DNA of 64,000 nt, taken from positions 14,954,178-15,018,177 of the forward strand of contig NC_092579.1 of assembly GCF_037975245.1 (NCBI RefSeq), in the 5' to 3' direction. The stretch is from Apostichopus japonicus. Lineage: Eukaryota > Echinodermata > Holothuroidea > Aspidochirotida > Stichopodidae. Within the stretch, counting starts at the first letter, position 1, and every line of letters starts with the position of its first letter. Below are positions 37,785 through 51,942 of the stretch, in pieces. The notes beneath the pieces were generated by a model, which was given only the letters and a program-made list of their open reading frames with translations, was not told where the DNA came from and did no database searches. A program made the translations under genes and the position numbers.

Positions 37785-39330
37785 ACCTTTATCATTTTAC
37801 ACTTTCACCATTTAACCATCACCAATTTATCCTTTCACCCTTTAACTATTTCATCATTTCACACTTTAACCATTTCACCCTTTCACCATTTTCCCATTTC
37901 ACCATTTCATCCTTTCACCATTTCACCCTTTACCTTTTTCATCATTTCACCTTTTCACCATTTCATCATTTCACCCTTTAACTATTTCATCCTTTCAACC
38001 TTCCACCCTTTCACCATTTCTCCCTTTCACTATTTAATCATTTCATCATTTGTTTCATCATTTCATCATTTCACACTTTCACCTTTTAACCATTTCACCA
38101 TTTCATGCTTTCACAATTTCACCCTTTAACTATTTCATCTTTTCACACTTTCTCCATTCCACAATTTCACCCTTTAACCATTTCACCCTTTCATGATTTC
38201 ACCATTTCACCATTCCACCCGTCCACCCTTTCATGCTTCCACCATTTCACCAATTAACCATTTCACCATTTCATCCTTTCATCATTTCACACTAACTATT
38301 TTATCATTTCACACTTTCAACATTTCACCTTTATCATTTTACACTTTCACCATTTAACCATCACCAATTTATCCTTTCACCCTTTAACTATTTCATCATT
38401 TCACACTTTAACCATTTCACCCTTTCACCATTTTCCCATTTCACCATTTCATCCTTTCACCATTTCACCCTTTACCTTTTTCATCATTTCACCTTTTCAC
38501 CATTTCACCATTTCATCATTTCACCCTTTAACTATTTCATCCTTTCAACCTTCCACCCTTTCACCATTTCTCCCTTTCACTATTTAATCATTTCATCATT
38601 TGTTTCATCATTTCATCATTTCACACTTTCACCTTTTAACCATTTCACCATTTCATGCTTTCACCATTTCACCCTTTAACTATTTCATCTTTTCACACTT
38701 TCTCCATTCCACAATTTCACCCTTTAACCATTTCACCCTTTCATGATTTCACCATTTCACCATTCCACCCGTCCACCCTTTCATCCTTCCACCATTTCAC
38801 CAATTAACCATTTCACCATTTCATCCTTTCATCATTTTCCCATTTCACCATTTCATCCTTTCACCATTTCACCCTTTACCTTTTTCATCATTTCACCTTT
38901 TCACCATTTCACCATTTCATCATTTCACCCTTTAACTATTTCATCCTTTCAACCTTCCACCCTTTCACCATTTCTCCCTTTCACTATTTAATCATTTCAT
39001 CATTTGTTTCATCATTTCATCATTTCACACTTTCACCTATTAACCATTTCACCATTTCATGCTTTCACAATTTCACCCTTTAACTATTTCATCTTTTCAC
39101 ACTTTCTCCATTCCACAATTTCACCCTTTAAACATTTCACCCTTTCATGATTTAACCATTTCACCATTCCACCCGTCCACCCTTTCATCCTTCCACCATT
39201 TCACCAATTAACCATTTCACCATTTCATCCTTTCATCATTTCACACTAACTATTTTATCATTTCACACTTTCAACATTTCACCTTTATCATTTTACACTT
39301 TCACCATTTAACCATCACCAATTCATCCTT
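37785..39330 (+). repeat. Three overlapping copies with about 404-550-bp period
   Basis: The TGTTTCATCATTTC marker falls at 38051, 38601 and 39005, and further on at 40107, 42826 and 45185. The first two copies have an offset of 542-550 bp. The third starts later in the unit, at TTTTCCCATTTC (38431 and 38835, 404 bp apart). Confidence 0.85.
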
Positions 39331-39639
39331 TCACCCTTTAACTATTTCATCATTTCACACTTTAACCATTTCACCCTTTCACCATTTACCCATTTCACCC
39401 TTTAACCATTTCATCAATTCAACCTTTAACTATTTCATCATTTCACCATTTACCCATTTCACCATTTCATCCTTTCACTATTTCACGCTTTAACAAATCA
39501 TCCTTTCACCCTTTCACCATTTCACCTTTTCCCTTTCACTCTCTCACTATTTAACCATTTCACTATTTCATCACTTCATTCTTTCACCATTTCACCAATT
39601 AACCATTCACCCTTTAGCTATTTCATCATTTCACACTTT

Positions 39640-40768
39640 CACCCATTCACCATTTACCCATTTCACCATTTCACCCTTTAACCATTTCATCCTGTCACCC
39701 TTTCACCATTTCACCCTTTCACCATTTCACCTTTTCTTCCTTTCACCATTTCACCCTTTACCTTTTTCATCATTTCACCCTTTCACCATTTCATCGTTTC
39801 ACCCTTTAACTATTTCATCATTTCACACTTTCAGCATTTCACCTTTATCATTTTACACTTTTACCATTTAACCATCACCAATTTATCCTTTCACCCTTTA
39901 ACTATTTCATCATTTCACACTTTAACCATTCCACCCTTTCACCATTTTCCCATTTCACCATTTCATCCTTTCACCATTTCACCCTTTACCTTTTTCATCA
40001 TTTCACCCTTTCACCATTTCACCATTTCATCGTTTCACCCTTTAACTATTTCATCTTGTCAACCTTCCACCCTTTCACCCTTTCACTATTTAATCATTTC
40101 ATCATTTGTTTCATCATTTCACACTTTCACCATTTAACCATTTCACCATTTCATGCTTTCACAATTTCACCCTTTAACTATTTCATCTTTTCACACTTTC
40201 TCTATTCCACAATTTCACCCTTTAACCATTTCACCCTTTCATGATTTCACCATTTCACCATTCCACCCGTCCACCCTTTCACCCTTCCACCATTTCACCA
40301 ATTAACCATTTCACCATTTCATCCTTTCATTATTTCACACTAACTATTTTATCATTTCACACTTTCAACATTTCACCTTTATCATTTTACACTTTCACCA
40401 TTTAACCATCACCATTTCATCCTTTCACCTTTTAACTATTTCATCATTTCACACTTTAACCATTTCACCCTTTCACCATTTACCCATTTCACCCTTTAAC
40501 CATTTCATCATTTCAACCTTTAACTATTTCATCATTTCACCATTTACCCATTTCACCATTTCATCCTTTCACTATTTCACGCTTTAACAATATCATCATT
40601 TCACCCTTTCCCCCTTTCACCATTTCACCTTTTCTCCCTTTCACTATTTAACCATTTCATGATTTCACACTTTCACCATTTAACCAATTCACCATTTCAT
40701 GCTATCACAATTTCACCCTTTAACTATTTCATCTTTTCACACTTTCACCATTCCACCATTTCACCCTT
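39640..40768 (+). repeat. Partial antecedent of the 2,359-bp HOR
   Basis: 39650-40410 matches 42369-43127 at an offset of 2,719 bp, including CTTGTCAACCTTCC (about 40053 and 42772). 40410-40768 matches the left part of the truncated third copy from 45488. It looks like an incomplete unit at the array edge. Confidence 0.8.
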
Positions 40769-43127
40769 TCACCATTTCACCCTTTCACCATTTCACCATT
40801 CCACCTGTCCACGGTTTCACCCTTCCACCATTTCACCAATTAACCATTTCACCATTTAACTATTTCATCATTTCACCCTTCCACCATTTCACCCTTTCAC
40901 CATTTCACCCTTTAAAAATTTCATCATTTCACTCTTTCACCATTTCATCATTTCACCCTTTAACTTTTTCATCCTGTCACCCTTTCACCATTTCACCTTT
41001 TCTCCCTTACACTATTTAACCGTTTCATTATTTCATCATTTCACCCTTTCACCATTATTATCATTTAACCATTTCACCATTTCATCCTTTCACCATTTCA
41101 CCTTTTAACTATTTCATCATTTCACACTTTAACCATTTCACCCTTTCACCATTTACCCATTTCACCCTTTAACCATTTCATCATTTCAACCTTTAACTAT
41201 TTCATCATTTCACCATTTACCCATTTCACCATTTCATCCTTTCACTATTTCACGCTTTAACAATATCATCATTTCACCCTTTCCCCCTTTCACCATTTCA
41301 CCTTTTCTCCCTTTCACTATTTAACCATTTCATGATTTCACACTTTCACCATTTAACCAATTCACCATTTCATGCTATCACAATTTCACCCTTTAACTAT
41401 TTCATCTTTTCACACTTTCACCATTCCACCATTTCACCCTTTCACCATTTCACCCTTTCACCATTCCACCTGTCCACGGTTTCACCCTTCCACCATTTCA
41501 CCCTTTCACCATTTACCCATTTCACCATTTCATCCTTTCACCATTTCACCCTTAAATTATTTCATCATTTCACCCTTTCATCATTTCACCCTTTAACTAT
41601 TTCAATTATCTTTCACCCTGTAACTATTTCACCCTTTCAAAATTTCACCTTTTTCTCCCTTTCACTATTTAACCATTTCATTATTTCACCTTTTCACCCT
41701 TTAATTATTTCATCATTTCACCCTTTCACCATTTCATCATTTCACCCTTTAACTATTTCATCCTGTCAAACTTTCACCCTTTCACCATTTCATCCTTTCA
41801 CGATTTCACCCTTTAAATATATAACCATTTCACCATTTCACTATTCCAACCGTCCACCTTTTCACCCTTCCACCATTTCACCAATTAGCCATTCCACCTT
41901 TTCTCCCTTTCACTATTTAACCATTTCATTATTTCATCATTTCACCATTCCACCATTTCACCCTTTAACCATTTCAGCCTTTCACCATTCCACCCTTCCA
42001 CCGTTTCATCCTTACACTATTTCACCAATTAACCATTTCACCATTTCACCCTTTAACTATTTCATCCTGTCAAACTTTCACCATTTCATCCTTTCACAAT
42101 TTCACCCTTTAACTATTTCATCATTTCACACTTTCACCATTCCACCATTTGACCGTTTAACCATTTCACCCTTTTACCATTTCACCATTTCATCATTTCA
42201 CCATTCCACCCGTCCACCCTTTCACCCTTCCACCATTTCACCAATTAGCCATTCCACCATTTCATCCTTTAACTATTTCATCATTTAACACTTTCACCAT
42301 TTCACCCTTTCACCATTTACCCATTTCATCCTTTCACCCTTTAATTATTTCATCATTTCACCCTTTCACCCATTCACCATTTACCCATTTCACCATTTCA
42401 CCCTTTAACCATTTCATCCTGTCACCCTTTCACCATTTCACCCTTTCACCATTTCACCTTTTCTTCCTTTCACCATTTCACCCTTTACCTTTTTCATCAT
42501 TTCACCCTTTCACCATTTCATCGTTTCACCCTTTAACTATTTCATCATTTCACACTTTCAGCATTTCACCTTTATCATTTTACACTTTTACCATTTAACC
42601 ATCACCAATTTATCCTTTCACCCTTTAACTATTTCATCATTTCACACTTTAACCATTTCACCCTTTCACCATTTTCCCATTTCACCATTTCATCCTTTCA
42701 CCATTTCACCCTTTACCTTTTTCATCATTTCACCCTTTCACCATTTCATCGTTTCACCCTTTAACTATTTCATCTTGTCAACCTTCCACCCTTTCACCCT
42801 TTCACTATTTAATCATTTCATCATTTGTTTCATCATTTCACACTTTCACCATTTAACCATTTCACCATTTCATGCTTTCACAATTTCACCCTTTAACTAT
42901 TTCATCTTTTCACACTTTCTCCATTCCACAATTTCACCCTTTAACCATTTCACCCTTTCATGATTTCACCATTTCACCATTCCACCCGTCCACCCTTTCA
43001 CCCTTCCACCATTTCACCAATTAACCATTTCACCATTTCATCCTTTCATCATTTCACACTAACTATTTTATCATTTCACACTTTCAACATTTCACCTTTA
43101 TCATTTTACACTTTCACCATTTAACCA
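40769..43127 (+). repeat. 2,359-bp HOR, copy 1
   Basis: CACCTGTCCACGG (40802 and 43161), TGTTTCATC (42826 and 45185) and every other anchor checked recur exactly 2,359 bp downstream. It contains an internal 673-bp repeat (GCTTTAACAATATC at 40581 just upstream and 41254 inside). A 318-codon open frame (41332-42288) is conserved in copy 2 only because the DNA is identical. It is a degenerate repeat of F-T-I-S-P-F-H-like residues, not a gene. Confidence 0.95.
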
Positions 43128-45486
43128 TCACCATTTCACCCTTTCACCATTTCACCATTCCACCTGTCCACGGTTTCACCCTTCCACCATTTCACCAATT
43201 AACCATTTCACCATTTAACTATTTCATCATTTCACCCTTCCACCATTTCACCCTTTCACCATTTCACCCTTTAAAAATTTCATCATTTCACTCTTTCACC
43301 ATTTCATCATTTCACCCTTTAACTTTTTCATCCTGTCACCCTTTCACCATTTCACCTTTTCTCCCTTACACTATTTAACCGTTTCATTATTTCATCATTT
43401 CACCCTTTCACCATTATTATCATTTAACCATTTCACCATTTCATCCTTTCACCATTTCACCTTTTAACTATTTCATCATTTCACACTTTAACCATTTCAC
43501 CCTTTCACCATTTACCCATTTCACCCTTTAACCATTTCATCATTTCAACCTTTAACTATTTCATCATTTCACCATTTACCCATTTCACCATTTCATCCTT
43601 TCACTATTTCACGCTTTAACAATATCATCATTTCACCCTTTCCCCCTTTCACCATTTCACCTTTTCTCCCTTTCACTATTTAACCATTTCATGATTTCAC
43701 ACTTTCACCATTTAACCAATTCACCATTTCATGCTATCACAATTTCACCCTTTAACTATTTCATCTTTTCACACTTTCACCATTCCACCATTTCACCCTT
43801 TCACCATTTCACCCTTTCACCATTCCACCTGTCCACGGTTTCACCCTTCCACCATTTCACCCTTTCACCATTTACCCATTTCACCATTTCATCCTTTCAC
43901 CATTTCACCCTTAAATTATTTCATCATTTCACCCTTTCATCATTTCACCCTTTAACTATTTCAATTATCTTTCACCCTGTAACTATTTCACCCTTTCAAA
44001 ATTTCACCTTTTTCTCCCTTTCACTATTTAACCATTTCATTATTTCACCTTTTCACCCTTTAATTATTTCATCATTTCACCCTTTCACCATTTCATCATT
44101 TCACCCTTTAACTATTTCATCCTGTCAAACTTTCACCCTTTCACCATTTCATCCTTTCACGATTTCACCCTTTAAATATATAACCATTTCACCATTTCAC
44201 TATTCCAACCGTCCACCTTTTCACCCTTCCACCATTTCACCAATTAGCCATTCCACCTTTTCTCCCTTTCACTATTTAACCATTTCATTATTTCATCATT
44301 TCACCATTCCACCATTTCACCCTTTAACCATTTCAGCCTTTCACCATTCCACCCTTCCACCGTTTCATCCTTACACTATTTCACCAATTAACCATTTCAC
44401 CATTTCACCCTTTAACTATTTCATCCTGTCAAACTTTCACCATTTCATCCTTTCACAATTTCACCCTTTAACTATTTCATCATTTCACACTTTCACCATT
44501 CCACCATTTGACCGTTTAACCATTTCACCCTTTTACCATTTCACCATTTCATCATTTCACCATTCCACCCGTCCACCCTTTCACCCTTCCACCATTTCAC
44601 CAATTAGCCATTCCACCATTTCATCCTTTAACTATTTCATCATTTAACACTTTCACCATTTCACCCTTTCACCATTTACCCATTTCATCCTTTCACCCTT
44701 TAATTATTTCATCATTTCACCCTTTCACCCATTCACCATTTACCCATTTCACCATTTCACCCTTTAACCATTTCATCCTGTCACCCTTTCACCATTTCAC
44801 CCTTTCACCATTTCACCTTTTCTTCCTTTCACCATTTCACCCTTTACCTTTTTCATCATTTCACCCTTTCACCATTTCATCGTTTCACCCTTTAACTATT
44901 TCATCATTTCACACTTTCAGCATTTCACCTTTATCATTTTACACTTTTACCATTTAACCATCACCAATTTATCCTTTCACCCTTTAACTATTTCATCATT
45001 TCACACTTTAACCATTTCACCCTTTCACCATTTTCCCATTTCACCATTTCATCCTTTCACCATTTCACCCTTTACCTTTTTCATCATTTCACCCTTTCAC
45101 CATTTCATCGTTTCACCCTTTAACTATTTCATCTTGTCAACCTTCCACCCTTTCACCCTTTCACTATTTAATCATTTCATCATTTGTTTCATCATTTCAC
45201 ACTTTCACCATTTAACCATTTCACCATTTCATGCTTTCACAATTTCACCCTTTAACTATTTCATCTTTTCACACTTTCTCCATTCCACAATTTCACCCTT
45301 TAACCATTTCACCCTTTCATGATTTCACCATTTCACCATTCCACCCGTCCACCCTTTCACCCTTCCACCATTTCACCAATTAACCATTTCACCATTTCAT
45401 CCTTTCATCATTTCACACTAACTATTTTATCATTTCACACTTTCAACATTTCACCTTTATCATTTTACACTTTCACCATTTAACCA
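43128..45486 (+). repeat. 2,359-bp HOR, copy 2
   Basis: I found no difference from copy 1 in the lines compared, and the 318-codon frame (43691-44647) translates identically to its counterpart. 2,359 is not a multiple of 8 (remainder 7), so the unit register shifts by one base per copy. Confidence 0.95.
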
Positions 45487-46785
45487 TCACCATTTCATCC
45501 TTTCACCTTTTAACTATTTCATCATTTCACACTTTAACCATTTCACCCTTTCACCATTTACCCATTTCACCCTTTAACCATTTCATCATTTCAACCTTTA
45601 ACTATTTCATCATTTCACCATTTACCCATTTCACCATTTCATCCTTTCACTATTTCACGCTTTAACAATATCATCATTTCACCCTTTCCCCCTTTCACCA
45701 TTTCACCTTTTCTCCCTTTCACTATTTAACCATTTCATGATTTCACACTTTCACCATTTAACCAATTCACCATTTCATGCTATCACAATTTCACCCTTTA
45801 ACTATTTCATCTTTTCACACTTTCACCATTCCACCATTTCACCCTTTCACCATTTCACCCTTCACCATTTCACCATTCCACCTGTCCACGGTTTCACCCT
45901 TCCACCATTTCACCCTTTCACCATTTACCCATTTCATCCTTTCACCATTTCACCCTTAAATTATTTCATCATTTCACCCTTTCATCATTTCACCCTTTAA
46001 CTATTTCAATTATCTTTCACACTGTAACTATTTCACCCTTTCAAAATTTCACCTTTTTCTCCCTTTCACTATTTAACCATTTCATTATTTCACCTTTTCA
46101 CCCTTTAATTATTTCATCATTTCACCCTTTCACCATTTAATCATTTCACCCTTTAACTATTTCATCCTGTCAAACTTTCACCCTTTCACCATTTCATCCT
46201 TTCACGATTTCACCCTTTAAATATATAACCATTTCACCATTTCACTATTCCAACCGTCCACCTTTTCACCCTTCCACCATTTCACCAATTAGCCATTCCA
46301 CCTTTTCTCCCTTTCACTATTTAACCATTTCATTATTTCATCATTTCATCATTTCACCATTCCACCATTTCACCCTTTAACCATTTCAGCCTTTCACCAT
46401 TCCACCCTTCCACCGTTTCATCCTTACACTATTTCACCAATTAACCATTTCACCATTTCACCCTTTAACTATTTCATCCTGTCAAACTTTCACCATTTCA
46501 TCCTTTCACAATTTCACCCTTTAACTATTTCATCATTTCACATTTTCACCATTCCACCATTTGACCGTTTAACCATTTCACCCTTTTACCATTTCACCAT
46601 TTCATCATTTCACCATTCCACCCGTCCACCCTTTCACCCTTCCACCATTTCACCAATTAGCCATTCCACCATTTCATCCTTTAACTATTTCATCATTTAA
46701 CACTTTCACCATTTCACCCTTTCACCATTTACCCATTTCATCCTTTCACCCTTTAATTATTTCATCATTTCACCCTTTCACCATT
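45487..46785 (+). repeat. 2,359-bp HOR, truncated third copy
   Basis: Matches 43442-44740 at an offset of 2,046 bp, so it starts about 310 bp into the unit, with 5-prime sequence matching 40410 onward. It carries a few private changes: CTTTCACACTGTAAC near 46015 instead of CTTTCACCCTGTAAC, and CCATTTAATC near 46135. The match ends at about 46781. Confidence 0.88.
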
Positions 46786-47332
46786 TCATCATTTCACCCT
46801 TTCACCATTTTCATTTCACTTCCCACCCGTTCACCTTTTCTCCCTTTCACTCTTTTACTATTTAACCATTTCACACTTTCACCATTTCACACTTTCAACA
46901 TTTCACCTTTGTCATTTCACCCTTTCACCCTTTCACCATTTAACCATCACCAATTCATTATTGTACCCTTTCTTACCATTTAACCTTTTCTCCCTTTCAC
47001 TCTTTCACTATTTAACACTTCACCATTTCATCATTTTACCCTTTCACCATTTCACCAATTAATCATTTTTCCCTTTAACTATTTCATCATTTCACACTTT
47101 TACCATTCACCCATTTCACCATTTCATCCTTTCACCATTTCACCCTTTAACTATTTCATCATTTCACCCGTTCACCATTTTAACATTTCATCATTTCACC
47201 ACTTCACCCATTCCACCATTTCACAATTCCACCATTTCACCATTTCATCCTTTCACCTTCATCATTTCACTCTTTCACCATTTCATCATTTCACCTTTCC
47301 ACCCGTTCACCTTTTCTCCCTTTCACTCTTTA
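46786..47332 (+). repeat. Family B spacer between HOR domains
   Basis: Degenerate B units. CCACCCGTTCACCTTTTC occurs at about 46825 and 47300. No other long repeat is seen. Confidence 0.65.
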
Positions 47333-48518
47333 ACTATTTAACCATTTTACCATTTCACCCTTTCACCATTTCACCAATTAACAATTTCACCCTTTAACTA
47401 TTTCATCATTTCACACGTTCACCATTTCATCATTTCACACTTTCAACATTTCACCTTTATCATTTCACCCTTTCACCCATTCACCATTTAACCAACACCA
47501 ATTCATCCTTTCACCCTTTCTCAATTTCACCTTTTCTCCCATTCACTATTTAACCATTTCACCATTTCATCATTTCACACTTTCACCATTTACCCATTTC
47601 ATCCTTTCGCCATTTCACCCTTTAACTATTTCATCCTTTCACCCTTTCTCAAATTCACCTTTTCTCCCATTCACTATTTAACCAATTCACCATTTCATCA
47701 TTCCACCCTTTCACCATTTCACCAATTAACCATTTCACCCTTTAACTATTTCATCATTTCACACTTTCAACATTTCACCTTTATCATTTCACCCATTCAC
47801 CATTTAACCAACACCAATTCATCCTTTCACCCTTTCTCAATTTCACCTTTTCTCCCATTCACTCTTTCACTATTTAACCATTTCACCATTTCATCATTTC
47901 ACACTTTCACCATTTCACCAATTAACCATTTCACCCTTTAACTATTTCATCCTTTCACCCTTTCTCAAATTCACCTTTTCTCCCATTCACTATTCCATCA
48001 TTTCACCTTTTTTCCCTTTCACCATTTAACCATTTCACAATTTCATCCTTTCACCATTTCACCATTTCACCCTTTAACTATTTCATCATTTCACCCTTTC
48101 ACCATTTTAACATTTCATTCTTTCACCATTTCACCCATTCCACCATTTCACCCATTCCACCATTTCACCATCTCACCCTTTCACCTTCATCATTTCCCGA
48201 TTTAACCATTTCACCATTTCACCCTTTCACCAATTAACGACTTCACCCTTTAACTATTTCATCATTTCATACTTTCACCATTTCATCAATTCACACTTTC
48301 AACATTTTACCTTTACCATTTCACCCTTTTAACCTTTTCACCATTTAACCATCAGCAATTCATCCTTTCACCATTTCACCTTTTCTCCCTTTCACTATTT
48401 AACCATTTCACCATTTCATCATTTCATCCTTTCACCAATTAAAGATTTCACCTTTTAACTATTTCATCATTTCACACTTTCACCATTTACCCTTTTCACC
48501 ATTTCAACCTTTCACCAT

Positions 48519-49866
48519 TTCACCCTTTAACTATTTCATAATTTCACCCTTCCACCATTTCATCATTTCACCCTTTACCTATTTCATCCTGTCACCCTTT
48601 CACCCATTCACCATTTCACCTTTTCTCCCTTTCATCATTTAACCATTTCATTATTTCATCATTTTACCCTTTCAACATTTCTTCATTTAACCATTTCATC
48701 CTTTCACCATTTAACCTTTTCACCCTTTAACTATTTCACCATTACACCCTTTAACTATTCCATCATTTCATACTTTCACCATTTAACTATTTCACCATTA
48801 AACCATCACCAATACATCCTTTCACCATTTCACCTTTTCTCCCTTTCACTCTTTCACTATTTAACCATTTCACCATTTTATCATTTCACCCTTCCATCAT
48901 TTAACCAATTAACCATTTTACAATTTCATCCTTTCACCATTTCACCCTTTAACTATTTTATCATTTCACACTTTCACCATTTCACCCTTTCACCATTTAC
49001 CCATTTCATCCTTTCACCATTTCACCCTTTAACAATTTCACCATTTCATCCTTTCACCATTTCACCGTTTAACTATTTCACCATTACACCCTTTAACTAT
49101 ACCATCATTTCACACTTTCACCATTTAACCATTTAACAATTTCACCATTTAACTATTTCACCAATGCATCCTTTCACCATTTCACCTTTTTTCCCTTTCA
49201 CCATTTAACCATTTCACAATATCATCCTTTCACCATTTCAACCTTTAACTGTTTCATCAGTTCACACTTTCAACACTTCGCTCTCTAACCATTTCATCCT
49301 TTCACCATTTCACCCTTTAACTATTTCATCATTTCACCCTTTCACCATTTTAACATTTCATCCTTTCACCATTTCACCCATTCCACCATTTCACCCATTC
49401 CACCATTTCACCATCTCACCCTTTCACCTTCATCATTTCCCGATTTAACCATTTAACCATTTCACCATTTCACCCTTTCACCAATTAACGACTTCACCCT
49501 TTAACTATTTCATCATTTCATACTTTCACCATTTCATCAATTCACACTTTCAACATTTTACCTTTATCATTTCACCCTTTCATCATTTCATTCTTTAACT
49601 ATTTCATCATTTCACACTTTCACCATTTCACCATTTACCCATTTCACCATTTCATCCTTTCACCATTTCACCCTTTAACTTTTTCATTCTTTCACCCTTT
49701 CTCACCATTTCACCTTTTCTCCTTTTCACTCTTTCACTATTTAACCATTTAACCATTTCACTTTCATCATTTCACACTTTCACCATTTCATCAATTAACC
49801 ATTTCACCCTTTAACTATTTCATCATTTCACACTTTCACCATTTACCCATTTCACCATTCCATCAT
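48519..49866 (+). repeat. 1.35-kb tandem duplication within block X, copy 1
   Basis: CTGTCACCCTTTCACCC (about 48590 and 49938, offset 1,348) and ACACTTCGCTCTC (49273 and 50637, offset 1,364) recur in order. The 16-bp change in offset is two 8-bp units. Confidence 0.9.
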
Positions 49867-51240
49867 TTCACCCTTTAACTATTTCATAATTTCACCCTTC
49901 CACCATTTCATCATTTCACCCTTTACCTATTTCATCCTGTCACCCTTTCACCCATTCACCATTTCACCTTTTCTCCCTTTCATCATTTAACCATTTCATT
50001 ATTTCATCATTTTACCCTTTCAACATTTCTTCATTTAACCATTTCATCCTTTCACCATTTAACCTTTTCACCCTTTAACTATTTCACCATTACACCCTTT
50101 AACTATTCCATCATTTCATACTTTCACCATTTAACTATTTCACCATTAAACCATCACCAATACATCCTTTCACCCTTTCACCATTTCACCTTTTCTCCCT
50201 TTCACTCTTTCACTATTTAACCATTTCACCATTTTATCATTTCACCCTTCCATCATTTAACCAATTAACCATTTTACAATTTCATCCTTTCACCATTTCA
50301 CCCTTTAACTATTTTATCATTTCACACTTTCACCATTTCACCCTTTCACCATTTACCCATTTCATCCTTTCACCATTTCACCCTTTAACAATTTCACCAT
50401 TTCATCCTTTCACCATTTCACCGTTTAACTATTTCACCATTACACCCTTTAACTATACCATCATTTCACACTTTCACCATTTAACCATTTAACTATTTCA
50501 CCATTTAACTATTTCACCAATGCATCCTTTCACCATTTCACCTTTTTTCCCTTTCACCATTTAACCATTTCACAATATCATCCTTTCACCATTTCACCAT
50601 TTCAACCTTTAACTGTTTCATCAGTTCACACTTTCAACACTTCGCTCTCTAACCATTTCATCCTTTCACCATTTCACCCTTTAACTATTTCATCATTTCA
50701 CCCTTTCACCATTTTAACATTTCATCCTTTCACCATTTCACCCATTCCACCATTTCACCCATTCCACCATTTCACCATCTCACCCTTTCACCTTCATCAT
50801 TTCCCTATTTAACCATTTAACCATTTCACCATTTCACCCTTTCACCAATTAACGACTTCACCCTTTAACTATTTCATCATTTCATACTTTCACCATTTCA
50901 TCAATTCACACTTTCAACTTTTTACCTTTATCATTTCACCCTTTCATCATTTCATTCTTTAACTATTTCATCATTTCACACTTTCACCATTTCACCATTT
51001 ACCCATTTCACCATTTCATCCTTTCACCATTTCACCCTTTAACTTTTTCATTCTTTCACCCTTTCTCACCATTTCACCTTTTCTCCTTTTCACTCTTTCA
51101 CTATTTAACCATTTAACCATTTCACTTTCATCATTTCACACTTTCACCATTTCATCAATTAACCATTTCACCCTTTAACTATTTCATCATTTCACACTTT
51201 CACCATTTCACCATTTACCCATTTCACCATTCCATCATTT
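49867..51240 (+). repeat. 1.35-kb tandem duplication within block X, copy 2
   Basis: Second copy, near-identical to 48519-49866. Private variants include CATTTCCCTATTTAACC near 50805 (CCCGATTT in copy 1) and CAACTTTTTACC near 50917. Confidence 0.9.
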
Positions 51241-51942
51241 CACCTTTACCATTTTATCATTTTACCCTTTAACTATTTCATCCTGTCACCGTTTCACCTG
51301 TTCACCATTTCACCATTTCTCCCTTTCACTAATGAACCACTTAACTATTTTATCATTTCACACTTTCACCATTACACCCTTTCACCATTTCATCATTTCA
51401 CCATTCCACCTGTTCACCATTTCATCCTGTCACCATTTCACCCTTTCATCATTTCACACTTTAAACTATTTCATTATTTTACACTGTCAATATTTCACCT
51501 TTATCATTTTACCCTTTAACCCTTTCACCATTTAACCATCACCAATTCATCCTTCCACCCTTTCTCACAATTTCACCTTTTCTCCCTTTCACTCTTTCAC
51601 TATTTAACCATTTCACTATTTCATCATTTCACCATTTCACCAATTAACTGTTTAACCTTTTAACTATTTCATCATTTCACACTTTCACCATTTCACAATT
51701 ATCATTTCTCCCTTTCACCATTTAACCATTACCAATTCATCCTTTCACCATTTCAACTTTTCTCCCTTTCACTCTTTCAGTATTTAACCTAACCATTTCA
51801 TCATTTAACCCTTTCACCATTTCACCAATTAACCATTCCACCCTTTAAATATTTCATCACTTCACACTTTAATCATTTCACCCTTTCACCATTTCATCCT
51901 TTCACAATTTCACCCTTTAACTATTTCATCATTTCACCCTTT
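51230..51942 (+). repeat. Block Y, copy 1 (pairs with 59060-59567)
   Basis: AATGAACCACTTAAC (51331 and 59154), CAGTATTTAACCTAACC and AATATTTCATCACTTC recur in order with several deletions in the downstream copy. It contains a 67-codon open frame (51332-51535) that is a repeat artefact. Confidence 0.8.

Larger units (their letters stand above)
47333..51240 (+). repeat. Block X, copy 1 (recurs 13,000 bp downstream)
   Basis: Every anchor checked from 47341 to about 49490 recurs at exactly +13,000, for example CACACGTTCACC 47412/60412, TTTCACCTTTTTTCCC 48001/61001 and TTCACACTTTCAACAC 49261/62261. After a 24-bp (three-unit) insertion in copy 2 the offset becomes 13,024 (ACACTTCGCT 50637/63661). 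It contains a 1.35-kb tandem duplication, listed separately. Confidence 0.95.

Noticed and set aside
41332-44647. Two identical 318-codon open frames (41332-42288 and 43691-44647)
   Set aside because: They translate to a degenerate repeat of F-T-I-S-P-F-H-like residues in satellite B. The other + frames give the same kind of peptide, and no promoter, intron or codon bias is seen. Their identity reflects the 2,359-bp duplication.
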